Program-made: the position numbers and the translations under genes | From: Flavobacteriales bacterium | Lineage (GTDB): Bacteria > Bacteroidota > Bacteroidia > Flavobacteriales > Flavobacteriaceae | Length of the DNA: 42,841 bases | Direction: 5' to 3' | Assembly (NCBI GenBank): GCA_004214185.1 | Contig: SGZG01000008.1 | Location: 1 to 42,841, forward strand | Notes under the pieces: model-generated | Database searches by the model: none | Told to the model about the DNA's origin: nothing | Seen by the model: the letters and a program-made list of their open reading frames with translations, nothing else | Shown: positions 27,798 through 38,100 of the stretch, piece after piece | Layout of the letters: each line of letters opens with the position of its first letter | Numbering within the stretch: the first letter of the stretch is position 1

Positions 27798-27878
27798 ATC
27801 AATCAATTTCAAAGCTAACTCTGATATTGTATCATCATTTTATTAATATATTTACTAATAATATTTAAAATATTTTTT

Positions 27879-28037
27879 TTGAGTTTTTGGCGAGTAATTC
27901 TTTCAATAATTTTTCCTCCTCTTTCAGTTTGGGATAAAGGATGTGGTTCTGTTTTAATTGTATTTATTTTGACATTATGTGGTTGGGTTCCTGGTGTAAT
28001 AGCAGCTTTAGTAATCTTAAACAATTCTAACAAATAA
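27879..28037 (+). CDS. YqaE/Pmp3-family small membrane protein (TTG start)
   Basis: This is a 52-residue proteolipid of the UPF0057/Pmp3 family: two hydrophobic helices separated by DKGCGS. The family block CGWVPGVIAALVILNN is complete. No ATG exists in this frame between the upstream stop at 27822 and the conserved region. The TTG at 27879 gives the N-terminus MSFWRVILSIIFPPLSVWDK, matching the family's normal start, so a non-ATG start is the best reading. Relatives are linked to membrane potential and salt or cold stress in yeast and plants; the bacterial role is unclear. The stop lies 4 bases before the lipB start, suggesting co-transcription. Confidence 0.9.
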   Translation: MSFWRVILSIIFPPLSVWDKGCGSVLIVFILTLCGWVPGVIAALVILNNSNK

Positions 28038-28041
28038 CTTA

Positions 28042-28749
28042 ATGAATAAAAATGTATTTGTTCACAATCTAGGCTTGTTAGATTATCAAAAAGCAGTTGA
28101 ATACCAAACTAATTTATTTAATAATATAATTGATCAAAAATTAAAAAATAGAAAGTCAAATATTAAAAGTCAAACTGAGAACCATTTGATTTTTGTTGAA
28201 CATCCAAATGTTTACACTTTAGGTAAAAGTGGAGATCTTAATAATCTTCTTTTAAGTAAAGAAGACTTAAAAAGAAAAGAAATTCAATTTTTTAACACAA
28301 ACCGAGGAGGAGATATAACTTGTCATGGACCTGGACAAATTGTTTGTTATCCAATATTTGATTTAGATAATTTTTTTACTGATATACATAAGTATTTAAG
28401 ATTTTTAGAGGAGGTGGTTATATTGACTTTAAACGAATATGGAATCAATTCACAGAGAAGTTCTAATGAAACTGGAGTTTGGATAGACCCTAGACTTGAA
28501 TCCGCTAGAAAAATATGTGCTATGGGAGTAAAAGCAAGTCGTTGGGTTACAATGCATGGATTTGCATTAAATGTAAACAATGACTTAAGTTATTTTGAAA
28601 ACATTATTCCCTGTGGAATCTCTAATAAATCTGTTACTTCAATATGTAATGAATTAGGTAACGAAGTAAACAAATCAGAGATAATTAAAAAGTTAATTAA
28701 AAATTTTGAAGAAATTTTTTCAGCAACCTTAGTTAAAACTATAAATTAA
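28042..28749 (+). CDS. lipB: Octanoyltransferase LipB
   Basis: This is a 235-residue enzyme that transfers octanoyl from acyl carrier protein to lipoyl domains in lipoate synthesis. Conserved blocks are EHPNVYTLGKSGD (53-65), RGGDITCHGPGQIVCYP (88-104) and KICAMGVKASRWVTMHGFAL (157-176). The catalytic pair is Lys164 and Cys191 (IIPCGI). It follows the small yqaE-like gene by 4 bases. Its last 21 bases overlap the end of the convergent lipoprotein gene. Confidence 0.97.
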   Translation: MNKNVFVHNLGLLDYQKAVEYQTNLFNNIIDQKLKNRKSNIKSQTENHLIFVEHPNVYTLGKSGDLNNLLLSKEDLKRKEIQFFNTNRGGDITCHGPGQIVCYPIFDLDNFFTDIHKYLRFLEEVVILTLNEYGINSQRSSNETGVWIDPRLESARKICAMGVKASRWVTMHGFALNVNNDLSYFENIIPCGISNKSVTSICNELGNEVNKSEIIKKLIKNFEEIFSATLVKTIN

Positions 28750-31095
28750 AACTTCATTTTTTTCTCCTAAAACTGAAATGAATTTCTCGGATTTTTTGTT
28801 TTCAAATAAATCAATTACGCTGGAACCAAAAACAGGAAACTTTTCAACTAAATTTCCATTAGCATCAAAAATATAAAGTTTATTTTCTTGCTTATCTGTG
28901 ATTGAAATATAATCCAATGTTTTTGTTTTAAAAATTTTGGGTTTAGTATAGTCTCCGAAACTAAGTTCAGTATTTTTACCGTTTATTGTCAAAATATTTT
29001 CACTCAAATAAACCAAATTATTATTATTAGCAAATAAAGAGTATTTACTTTCTAAAGGAAGAGGATCTTTTTTAATTTTTCCTAATTTATCAATTCTTAT
29101 TAAATTGTTTTCTGAGTCAATGGTGGTAAACATATTTTTATTAAAAAAAATATCGTTGTTAATGTTTTTGAGTGTATTTTTTATTCTAATATTACCTCTT
29201 CTATCGGTAATTTTTAGTTCACCTTCAATATTAAATACAAGATAATCTTTGTCACCTGACCTAAAATGTTTGGGTTTATAGTTTAACTTTCCTTTTAAAT
29301 TTTTAGTTGAAAATCCATTAACAGTATTCATTTTTGAATTTAATACTCTTATTTTATCGTTGTAGAGAAAAAATCGATAATTTTTGATCTTATCATAATC
29401 AAAAACAGAAACTCCTAATTTGTTTTTATAATTGATTTTTTTTACCAAATTTCCATTTTTATCAATTATTTGAAAATCATTACTTGTGTTAAAAGCATAT
29501 TGTAACCTTCCATTTTTATATAAATCAACTTGGTTGATGTCTCCAACTATTTTTGAATTCAAATCTTTTTTCCAAATTAATTCACCATCCAAAGAGACTA
29601 GAAAAAGTTGATTTAAATCATTCTGAAAAATAATTTCTCTCTCTTTAGTTATGTAATTAGTGACAATTTTTGGTGCAGTAGTTATTCTGTTATCAGTTTT
29701 AAAAACACTGTTTAATTTTATATTGTTGTCCTCACTTTGCTTTACAGTTTTAAGAACAGCATGAGTATTATATATTAAGTTTTCATCTAATGTTATTAGA
29801 TTTACTGAAAATGGAAAATCTTCATCAGATATTTTAAATTCCTTTAATAAACTACTTTTTTTGTTTTTGAAATTGGATATTTTAAAATAATTATTTTTTG
29901 AAGGTATCTTTTCAATAAATTGTTCGAAAGCATTATTAGTTTCGAGTGTGTTAGAACTAGAAAAATTAACTATAATTTTTTCAAGACTCTCTTTTGATTC
30001 AGAAATTATCAGATTTAGTCCAATGATTGTTAAGAATCTTTGTTTTTTATTGAATTCAATAAAGTTTAAATTATTAAAATTAATTAGATCGTTTTCTATT
30101 GAATAAATCGTGAATCCACGATACTCATATGATTTTGAACTTTTTTTATTTACTGTATTTTCTAATAATTCTTTTTTGTCAAAATTAATTAAAGCAATAG
30201 AGTCTTTAGCAGTTCTTAAAAATCCAAATTCATTGATATTAAACAAAATTGAATCTTTTTTTAAGGAGTTAATTTGGTTTATTGTTTCAAACTTTTCTAC
30301 ATTTTCTAAATATTTATAAAAATCAAAACTAAAACGTTCAAAATCAATGAAATTCTCAGGAACAATATTTATTAAACTACTCTTACTTGAACTTATATCT
30401 TTTAAATATGATATTTTTTTTGGTATTGAATCATTTTGGAAACCAAGACCATTTAATGTTAATCCACTATTATTAAACTCAACATCAAATTGAAACCAAG
30501 AAGATAATTTAGAAATATTAAAAAAATCTATTAATTCTTGAGTTTTTGTGTACTGTTGTAATTTTTCGGAAACAAATATGACAATTTTTGAATCTGAGAT
30601 TTTATACAAATCGATTAATTCTTCATCAGACTTTTTTGAAATTAAATTAGAATTTCTAATAGAATTTTCAACTAGCAACTTACTTTTAGATTCAATGAAT
30701 ACGTCATTTTTGAAAGTTGAATAATAGAAATTATTATCTGATCCAATTTTTTTGATTACATGTTTATCATAAAATATAGTATCCAATATATTTTTTCTAA
30801 AATTGAGTATTGGATTAGACTTAGAAAATACGATTGGAATAATTTTATCTTTTCCAATTTTGTGATAACTAATAAGAACCTCCGAATCTTTATGATTATA
30901 TAAAATAGAATCAATACTGGTATCTAAAACCTCATTTAATCTTACGTTAAAGTCAATAGAGTTCTTTTCTTGAAAACTAGTATTTTTAACAATTAGTAAT
31001 GGATCTGTAGGTACTAAATCAATAAGTTGTTTGGATTTTTTGTTTTGCTGACAACCTAAAAGAAATAATAACAATAAAATCGATATTTTTTTCAT
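28729..31095 (-). CDS. Lipoprotein of unknown function with propeller-like C-terminus
   Basis: This is a 788-residue protein with lipobox FLLGC (Cys15). The N-terminal half (about 20-450) has alternating strands and helices and no recognised motif. From about residue 470 it contains at least six imperfect repeats of the form hydrophobic pair, D-x-x-G-x-[ILV] (for example VSLDGELIW, IIDKNGNLVKK, ITDRRGNIRIK, RIDKLGKIKK, IFDANGNLVEK). That pattern fits blades of a PQQ/WD-like beta-propeller. It lies 40 bases after rnhB on the same strand. A scaffold or envelope-sensing role would be guesswork. Confidence 0.8.
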   Translation of the reverse strand: MKKISILLLLFLLGCQQNKKSKQLIDLVPTDPLLIVKNTSFQEKNSIDFNVRLNEVLDTSIDSILYNHKDSEVLISYHKIGKDKIIPIVFSKSNPILNFRKNILDTIFYDKHVIKKIGSDNNFYYSTFKNDVFIESKSKLLVENSIRNSNLISKKSDEELIDLYKISDSKIVIFVSEKLQQYTKTQELIDFFNISKLSSWFQFDVEFNNSGLTLNGLGFQNDSIPKKISYLKDISSSKSSLINIVPENFIDFERFSFDFYKYLENVEKFETINQINSLKKDSILFNINEFGFLRTAKDSIALINFDKKELLENTVNKKSSKSYEYRGFTIYSIENDLINFNNLNFIEFNKKQRFLTIIGLNLIISESKESLEKIIVNFSSSNTLETNNAFEQFIEKIPSKNNYFKISNFKNKKSSLLKEFKISDEDFPFSVNLITLDENLIYNTHAVLKTVKQSEDNNIKLNSVFKTDNRITTAPKIVTNYITKEREIIFQNDLNQLFLVSLDGELIWKKDLNSKIVGDINQVDLYKNGRLQYAFNTSNDFQIIDKNGNLVKKINYKNKLGVSVFDYDKIKNYRFFLYNDKIRVLNSKMNTVNGFSTKNLKGKLNYKPKHFRSGDKDYLVFNIEGELKITDRRGNIRIKNTLKNINNDIFFNKNMFTTIDSENNLIRIDKLGKIKKDPLPLESKYSLFANNNNLVYLSENILTINGKNTELSFGDYTKPKIFKTKTLDYISITDKQENKLYIFDANGNLVEKFPVFGSSVIDLFENKKSEKFISVLGEKNEVLIYSFN

Positions 31096-31135
31096 AGTAG
31101 ATTGTGTGGTAAAAGTAATGAACTATTCATTTAAT

Positions 31136-31708
31136 TTAAAACAACTTAAAACTTTTTCTATGGTGTTTTGTAATACCATATTTTAAAATAGCATTCTTAT
31201 GTTCTTTAGTAGGGTATCCATTATTTTTTTTCCAATTATAATGTGAATTTTTAATCGATAGAAAGGTCATTAAATCATCTCTTGAAGTTTTAGCTAAAAT
31301 TGAAGCAGCAGCGATATTCATATATTTTAAATCACCTTTAACAATACATTTGTACGGAATTTTATTCTTTGTATAAAATTTATTGCCATCAACAATTATA
31401 AATTCAGGTTTCTTTCTCAAACTCGCGATAGCCTTATTCATTGCTAATATGGAAGCATTTAAAATATTTATTTTATCAATAGTTTTTACATCAACATGTG
31501 TAACTGAATAATCAATTGCTTCTTCAATTATGATCTTACGTAAAAACTCTCTCTTTTTTTTTGAAAGTTTTTTAGAATCTGTTAATTCTTTATTTTTAAA
31601 ATCTTTTGGAAGAATTACTGCGGCTGCAGTCACCGGCCCTGCCAAACAACCCCGACCTACTTCATCTGTTCCACACTCAATAAGATTAGAATACGAATTA
31701 ATTAACAT
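31136..31708 (-). CDS. rnhB: Ribonuclease HII
   Basis: This is a 190-residue enzyme that removes ribonucleotides and RNA primers from DNA-RNA hybrids. The family signature GTDEVGRGCLAGPVTAAAV (13-31) has catalytic Asp15 and Glu16. Asp107 (IIVDGNK) and Asp126 (VKGDLKY) complete the metal site. SILAKTSRDD and the C-terminal GYPTKEH are also typical. It is first in a probable two-gene unit with the downstream lipoprotein gene. Confidence 0.97.
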   Translation of the reverse strand: MLINSYSNLIECGTDEVGRGCLAGPVTAAAVILPKDFKNKELTDSKKLSKKKREFLRKIIIEEAIDYSVTHVDVKTIDKINILNASILAMNKAIASLRKKPEFIIVDGNKFYTKNKIPYKCIVKGDLKYMNIAAASILAKTSRDDLMTFLSIKNSHYNWKKNNGYPTKEHKNAILKYGITKHHRKSFKLF

Positions 31709-31751
31709 ACTAATTAAAATTAAAAATTTTAAAATAATAAAATGAAATGAA

Positions 31752-31759
31752 TAACTTTG
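31752..31759 (+). promoter_or_regulatory. -7 box for the putative porin gene
   Basis: TAACTTTG matches TAnnTTTG, 15 bases before the ATG at 31775. TTTT at 31727-31730 is a weak -33 candidate, 21 bases upstream. Confidence 0.5.
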
Positions 31760-31774
31760 ATATAAACATAATTT

Positions 31775-33679
31775 ATGAGGCCTTTCTTGTTGTTTTTTTC
31801 TTTTCTACTTTTTTTTAGTGGACTGAAAGGTCAGGATATTGAAAATTTAGAAACTTTAAGAAAATCTTCTGAAAGTGATACTAAATTGGAAAAAATTGCT
31901 CCTGTTGATTTGTATTTAATTTTCAATAATAAAGGAGACACAATACACGTAGATACTACACTTACTATAAAAAAACATTATAAGTTTAATTACCTGAGAA
32001 AAGATAATTTTGAGAAACTTAAATTTTCAAATTTTGGTCAAACATATAATTCTTTAACTTACAATTACTTAAAATCATCATTACCAGCCCAAAGTTTTTC
32101 ATCTAAACAACATGCATATATAAGTTCTGATGATGTTAATTATTACAATGTACCAACTCCATTAACAGAATTATTATTTAAAACTGTCATGAAGCAAGGG
32201 CAATTCACAAATGCTATGTTTTCAACTAATATGTCTGAAAACTTTAATTTTTCAATTGGTTTTAATGGGATGAGATCACTTGGAAATTACCAAAATATTT
32301 TATCTGGACTTAAGATGTTCACATTCACATCAAATTTCGTTTCAAACAACAATAAATACGAGTTTAAACTTCACTATGTAAGTCAAAATTTTGAAAATCA
32401 AGAAAATGGAGGATTAACTGCTTCTTCAATTTCAAATTTTGAATCTGAAGATAATTTATTTTCAGAAAGATCAAAGCTTTCTGTGAAATTTGAAAATGCT
32501 CAATCTCATTATTTGAGCAAAAGATTTTTTATAGATCATAAGTTTAATCTTTTTAAATCAAAAAAGAATAATTCTCTTTATTTAGGTCATGTTTTTGAGT
32601 ATGATACCACTTACAGTTCTTTTGATCAATCCAATCCATCTTTATATTATGGAACAGCAATTGAACTTATAAAGGATAAAACACAAATAAAAACATTATC
32701 AAATAAATTTTATACCAATCTCGATTCAAATTTTTTTGGAAACATAAAATTGTCGTTTCAAAATTATAACTACGATTACCTTACCAATTCTCTAAGTAAT
32801 TTGTCAGATGGATTTAAAGAAAATGAAAATTTAATATCGTTTGATTGGAATAGAAGTTTTTTTAATCATTTAATCACGGGAAAGATTTCCAAAAGTTTAT
32901 TCGGCTCAAGACTTGGGGACTTAGTAGACCTTAAAATAGAAAGCCCTAACTCGAATTATTCTATTGGATTGACCTCTATTAACAAACATCCAGGATTTTA
33001 TTATGAATTATTTGATAGCAATTATGATGAGGTGGGATGGAATTCAAAAGTAAATCAAATCAAAATTAATGACTTAAGTTTCAAATTAAATTTGACTAAG
33101 ATTGGAAGTTTTGAAATTAATTATACTATTATTGACAACTTTACATATTTTAAATTAGTAGAAGAGGAGCCTATAAGTGATGATGGTGATTTAAAATTAA
33201 TTCCAAAGACAGATCAAAGTATCAGTTCTATAAATTATTTTAAATTAAAATGGCAAAAAGAATTTAAGTTTGGGAAATTTGCCTTAGACAACTCTATAGT
33301 TTTACAGAAAGTTGATCAGGATGAAAGTGTTTTAAATATTCCAGATTTTCTAACAAGAAATACTTTTTATTATTCGGATGATATTTTTGACAGAAATTTA
33401 TTTATTCAAACAGGTTTTTCCATAAAATATTTTTCAGATTTTTATGCTAATGAATATAATCCACTGATCAGTTCCTTTCATATACAACAGAGTAAAAGAA
33501 TTGGAAATTTTCCTTTAATTGATTTTTTCATAAACGCTAAAATTCAAAGAACTAGATTATACTTGAAGGCTGAACATTTAAATTCTTCAATTACTGGCAA
33601 CGATTTTTACTCATCACCCTCATATCCCTACAGGGACTTTATAATTCGATTTGGTCTTGTTTGGAACTTTTTTAATTAG
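31775..33679 (+). CDS. Putative beta-barrel porin (PF14121-like)
   Basis: This is a 634-residue protein with a signal peptide (MRPFLLFFSFLLFFSGLKGQ). The mature region opens with VDLYLIFNNKGDTIHVDTTLTI, then FNYLRKDNFEKLKFSNFGQTY, the conserved start of flavobacterial putative porins. The rest is alternating strands rich in aromatic residues, ending FIIRFGLVWNFFN with a terminal aromatic as in outer-membrane barrels. The transported substrate is unknown. It is monocistronic and convergent with gltD, whose stop is 5 bases away. Confidence 0.85.
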   Translation: MRPFLLFFSFLLFFSGLKGQDIENLETLRKSSESDTKLEKIAPVDLYLIFNNKGDTIHVDTTLTIKKHYKFNYLRKDNFEKLKFSNFGQTYNSLTYNYLKSSLPAQSFSSKQHAYISSDDVNYYNVPTPLTELLFKTVMKQGQFTNAMFSTNMSENFNFSIGFNGMRSLGNYQNILSGLKMFTFTSNFVSNNNKYEFKLHYVSQNFENQENGGLTASSISNFESEDNLFSERSKLSVKFENAQSHYLSKRFFIDHKFNLFKSKKNNSLYLGHVFEYDTTYSSFDQSNPSLYYGTAIELIKDKTQIKTLSNKFYTNLDSNFFGNIKLSFQNYNYDYLTNSLSNLSDGFKENENLISFDWNRSFFNHLITGKISKSLFGSRLGDLVDLKIESPNSNYSIGLTSINKHPGFYYELFDSNYDEVGWNSKVNQIKINDLSFKLNLTKIGSFEINYTIIDNFTYFKLVEEEPISDDGDLKLIPKTDQSISSINYFKLKWQKEFKFGKFALDNSIVLQKVDQDESVLNIPDFLTRNTFYYSDDIFDRNLFIQTGFSIKYFSDFYANEYNPLISSFHIQQSKRIGNFPLIDFFINAKIQRTRLYLKAEHLNSSITGNDFYSSPSYPYRDFIIRFGLVWNFFN

Positions 33680-33684
33680 TGACT

Positions 33685-35145
33685 TTATCTAGCTAATGGC
33701 AAATCACCCTTTTCTTTCGTTTCAAGTTTTGATGATCCCATTAGAAATTTGTCAACTTCGTAAGCAGCTTCTCTTCCTTCAGAAATTGCCCAAACTATAA
33801 GGGATTGACCTCTTCTCATGTCACCTGCAGAGAAAATTTTAGGGACACTGGTTTGGTAATTGTTAGTTATGATTTGATTGTTGTCATCAGTTTTTAAAGC
33901 TAATCTATCAATTAAATCAGGCTCGTGACCAGTAAATCCTAGAGCTAAAAGTGCTAAATCACAAGGCCACAATTTTTCTGATCCATCAATTTCTTTAAGT
34001 TGAGGTCTTTGACCTTCTTTCTTAATCCATTCAACTTCCACAGTTTTTAAACTTTTAACATTTCCCATTTTATCTCCAACAAATTCTTTTGTAAGAATAC
34101 TCCATTCTCTATGAATACCTTCTTCATGAGATGAGGTAGTTTTAAGTTTAAAGGGCCAGTATGGCCATGGATTTTCTTCTGACCTTTCTTTGCTTGGCTT
34201 TGGCATAATTTCAAAATTTGTGACAGACTTTGCTTCTTGTCTATTTGAAGTGCCTATGCAATCTGAGCCAGTATCGCCTCCACCAATAACAATTACATGT
34301 TTATTTTTAGCATTTAAATCCTCACTTGTTTTTTTTATTCCATCTACAACCTCATTTTGAAGTTTTAAAAAATCCATAGCTTGTTTAACACCATTAAGAT
34401 TCGAACCTTGAATAGGAAGATTTCTTTTAATGGTGGCTCCTCCACATAAAACAACAGAATCATATTGTTTTAATTCTTCAGATGATAGGTCTTTTCCAAC
34501 CTCAGTTTCAGTATAGAATTTTATTCCTTCTTCTTCCAAAATTGATAATCTTCTATCTATGATATGTTTTTCCATTTTAAAGTCAGGAATACCATATCTA
34601 AGAAGACCACCAATTTTTGAATCTCTTTCAAAGACATGTACTTCATGTCCGACTTTATTTAATTGTTGAGCTGCTGCTAAACCAGCTGGTCCAGATCCTA
34701 CGACAGCTATTTTTTTTCCTGTTCTAATTTTGGGCGGATTTGGTTTAATCCATCCTTCTTTAAATCCCCTTTCTACAATGTATTTTTCAATCATTTCAAT
34801 AGAGACGGGAGGATTTATTAACCCTAAAACACAGGCAGCTTCACAAGGAGCAGGGCATAATCTCCCAGTAAATTCTGGAAAGTTGTTTGTTGAATGCAAT
34901 AAGTATAGTGCTTTCTCCCATTCATTATTATAAACTGCATCATTAAAGTCTGGAATTAAGTTTCCTAATGGACATCCACTATGACAAAAAGGAACACCAC
35001 AATCCATACACCTTCCGCCTTGTTCTTTTAATTTTTCATCAGAGGGTTTTAAGGTAAACTCTTTATAATTTTTAACCCGCTTTTTGACAGGAACTAATCC
35101 TTCATCGGTTCTTTCATATTCTATAAATCCTTTTAATTTACCCAT
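33685..35145 (-). CDS. gltD: Glutamate synthase (NADPH) small subunit
   Basis: This is a 486-residue FAD protein that passes electrons from NADPH to the large subunit. The N-terminal cysteine sets for 4Fe-4S clusters are Cys46, 49, 54, 58 (GGRCMDCGVPFCHSGCP) and Cys97, 101, 105 (GRLCPAPCEAACV). The FAD-binding glycine motif VVGSGPAG is at 148-155, and the second nucleotide-binding motif VIGGGDTGSDC is near 287. A C-terminal AGDMRRGQSLIVWAI block contacts FAD. It follows gltB by 5 bases in the same operon and is full length. Confidence 0.97.
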   Translation of the reverse strand: MGKLKGFIEYERTDEGLVPVKKRVKNYKEFTLKPSDEKLKEQGGRCMDCGVPFCHSGCPLGNLIPDFNDAVYNNEWEKALYLLHSTNNFPEFTGRLCPAPCEAACVLGLINPPVSIEMIEKYIVERGFKEGWIKPNPPKIRTGKKIAVVGSGPAGLAAAQQLNKVGHEVHVFERDSKIGGLLRYGIPDFKMEKHIIDRRLSILEEEGIKFYTETEVGKDLSSEELKQYDSVVLCGGATIKRNLPIQGSNLNGVKQAMDFLKLQNEVVDGIKKTSEDLNAKNKHVIVIGGGDTGSDCIGTSNRQEAKSVTNFEIMPKPSKERSEENPWPYWPFKLKTTSSHEEGIHREWSILTKEFVGDKMGNVKSLKTVEVEWIKKEGQRPQLKEIDGSEKLWPCDLALLALGFTGHEPDLIDRLALKTDDNNQIITNNYQTSVPKIFSAGDMRRGQSLIVWAISEGREAAYEVDKFLMGSSKLETKEKGDLPLAR

Positions 35146-35150
35146 TAGAA

Positions 35151-38100
35151 TTAATTTATAATTTCTGTAATTTTTTCTTTTGCCATTTTTTCTAAAGCAA
35201 TTTTATACTCGGTAGGCATTATTTTAACAAAATTTAGAGATTCTTTTTTCCAATTATTTAAAATGCTTTCAGCAATTTTACTTGATGTATAAGTGAAATG
35301 ATTTTCAATATAATTTTTAACAATATCTAAATCTTGAGCAGATGGAATCTCAAATTCGATCATTTCAGTATTAAAATTCCTTTTATCAAATTTTTGTGTT
35401 TTGTAAATGTAAGCAGTACCCCCACTCATTCCTGCAGCAAAATTTCTCCCAATCTCACCAAGAATTATTGCAGATCCACCTGTCATGTATTCACAACCAT
35501 GATCTCCAACTCCTTCAACTACTGCAATTGCTCCTGAGTTTCTAACACAAAACCTCTCACCAGCTATTCCGTTAATATATGCTTCTCCAGCTGTTGCTCC
35601 ATACAAAGCGACGTTACCTGTAATAATATTTTCATTAGATTTAAAATCAGCCTCTTTCGGAACTTTTACTATAATTTTGGCACCAGATAATCCTTTACCA
35701 AAATAATCGTTTGTGTTTCCATTAACAATTAGGGAAAGACCTTTTGTTGCAAAAGCTCCAAAACTTTGACCAGCAGCACCATTGAAATTTAATTCAAGTG
35801 TATCATTAGGAAGTCCTTTTGATCCGTATAATTTTGAAATTTCATTACTTAAAATAGTTCCAACAGTTCTGTCTGTATTTTTAATATCATATTCTAAGCT
35901 CATTTTTACTTTCTTTTCTACAGCAAGTTTAGCCTCTTTTAATATTCTAAAATCAATTACATTATCTAAATTATGATCCTGCGATGTAGTATTTTTTAAC
36001 GGAGTGCTTTCAGAAACTTGAGGTTTGTAAAGAATTTTAGATAAATTAATTCCTTTTGTTTTGTAATTTTTTATTGCATCTTCCATATTAATTTTTTGGC
36101 TTTGTCCAACCATCTCGTCAATCGTTCTGAAACCTAATTGAGCCATTATTTCCCTTAATTCTTCGGCAACGAAATACATGAAATTAATTACGTGTTCAGG
36201 CTTACCTTTAAAGTTTTTTCTTAAAACAGGATCTTGTGTAGCAATTCCTACTGGGCATGTATTTAAATGACAGGCTCTCATCATTATACAACCAGATGCA
36301 ACTAATGGTGCTGTTGAAAAACCAAATTCTTCTGCTCCAAGCAAGCATGCAATTGCAACATCTCTTCCTGTCTTTAATTGACCATCACACTCTATAACAA
36401 CTCTACCTCTTAAGTCATTCATAACTAATGTCTGTTGAGCTTCAGCTATTCCCAATTCCCATGGAAGTCCAGCATGTTTTAAAGATGTTAGTGGTGAAGC
36501 TCCGGTTCCTCCATCAAATCCTGAAATTAATATAACATCAGCTTTAGCTTTTGCAACTCCTGCAGCGATCGTACCAACCCCAACTTCAGAAACAAGTTTT
36601 ACATTAATACGAGCTTCTCTGTTAGCATTTTTTAAATCATAAATTAACTGAGATAAATCTTCAATTGAATAAATATCATGGTGTGGAGGAGGAGATATTA
36701 ATCCAACATATGGAGTTGAATTTCTAACTTCTGCAATCATGGGGTTTACTTTAGGACCAGGAAGTTGTCCTCCTTCACCAGGTTTAGCACCTTGTGCCAT
36801 CTTAATTTGAATTTCTTTTGCACTACTTAAGTAATGTGAACTAACCCCAAATCTTCCTGATGCTACTTGTTTGATAGCACTGTTTTTCCACTCTCCATTT
36901 TTATCTTTAATGAATCTATTAGCATCCTCTCCACCTTCACCGGAGTTACTCTTCCCTCCAATTCTGTTCATAGCTATTGCTAGATTTTCGTGTGCCTCTT
37001 TACTAATTGATCCATAGGACATGGCCCCAGTCTTAAATCTTTTTACAATTTCAGTCCAAGGTTCTACTTCTTCAATTGGAATTGGATCAAAATCAACTAG
37101 TTTAAACATTCCCCTTATAGTCATTAATTGTTTAGTCTGTTTATTAATCAAATCAGAATAAACTTTATAGGTTTCATATTTATCTTCTTTTACTGCTTGT
37201 TGTAGTTTTGAAATTGTTGATGGGTTTAAAAGATGAGCTTCTCCATTTCTTCTCCAACGGTAATTTCCACCAATTTCTAAACTGGCAAATTTATTTTCGT
37301 TTTTAAATGCTGATGAATGTCTTTTTGAAAGTTCCTTTTCAAGGCTATACAAACCGATTCCTTCAATTCTTGTTGGGGTATTTGAAAAATATTTTTCGGT
37401 AAAACTTTCTCTTAAACCTAAAGCTTCAAAAATTTGAGCTCCTCTGTAAGAATGAAGAGTTGATATACCTATTTTATTCATTACTTTAAGAATTCCTTTA
37501 TCAATTCCTTTATTGAAATTGTATATTGATTTTTCTAAAGTTTGCTTACCAAATGTTCCAATGGAATGATGGTATTCAATAACTTCATTAACTAAATAAG
37601 GATTAATTGCGCTAGCTCCATATCCAAATAACATTGAAAAGTGGTGAGGTTCTCTTGGTTCAGATGACTCAATAATAATTCCAAACTTGGATCTTTTTTT
37701 TGCTTTCATCAGTACATGATGAACATTAGAGCAGGCCAATAAGATTGGAATAGCTCCTTTTTCTTTTGACACACCTCTATCACTAATTATAATTATATTA
37801 TAACCAGAGTCAACATAAGAACTGACATCTTTGATCATTTGATCAAGTGCCTCTTCAATTCCGTTGTGACCTTTAATAATATCATAGAGAGCACTCACAG
37901 AAGCAGCTTTAAAATTTTTATTTTTTATGAATTTAATTTTATCTAAGTCTTCATTTGAAATTATAGGATTTTTAATTCTTAATTTTTTACAGTGATCAGG
38001 AACTACATCAAAAATATTATAATCACTTCCAATACCAAGACTTGTATCAGTAACAATTTCTTCTCTTATACCATCAAGTGGTGGATTGGTAACTTGAGCA

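Noticed and set aside
27815-28033. 72-residue open frame on the minus strand between lysS and lipB
   Set aside because: It is antisense to the complete yqaE/Pmp3 gene at 27879-28037, which has clear family sequence. The minus-strand peptide has no recognisable features.
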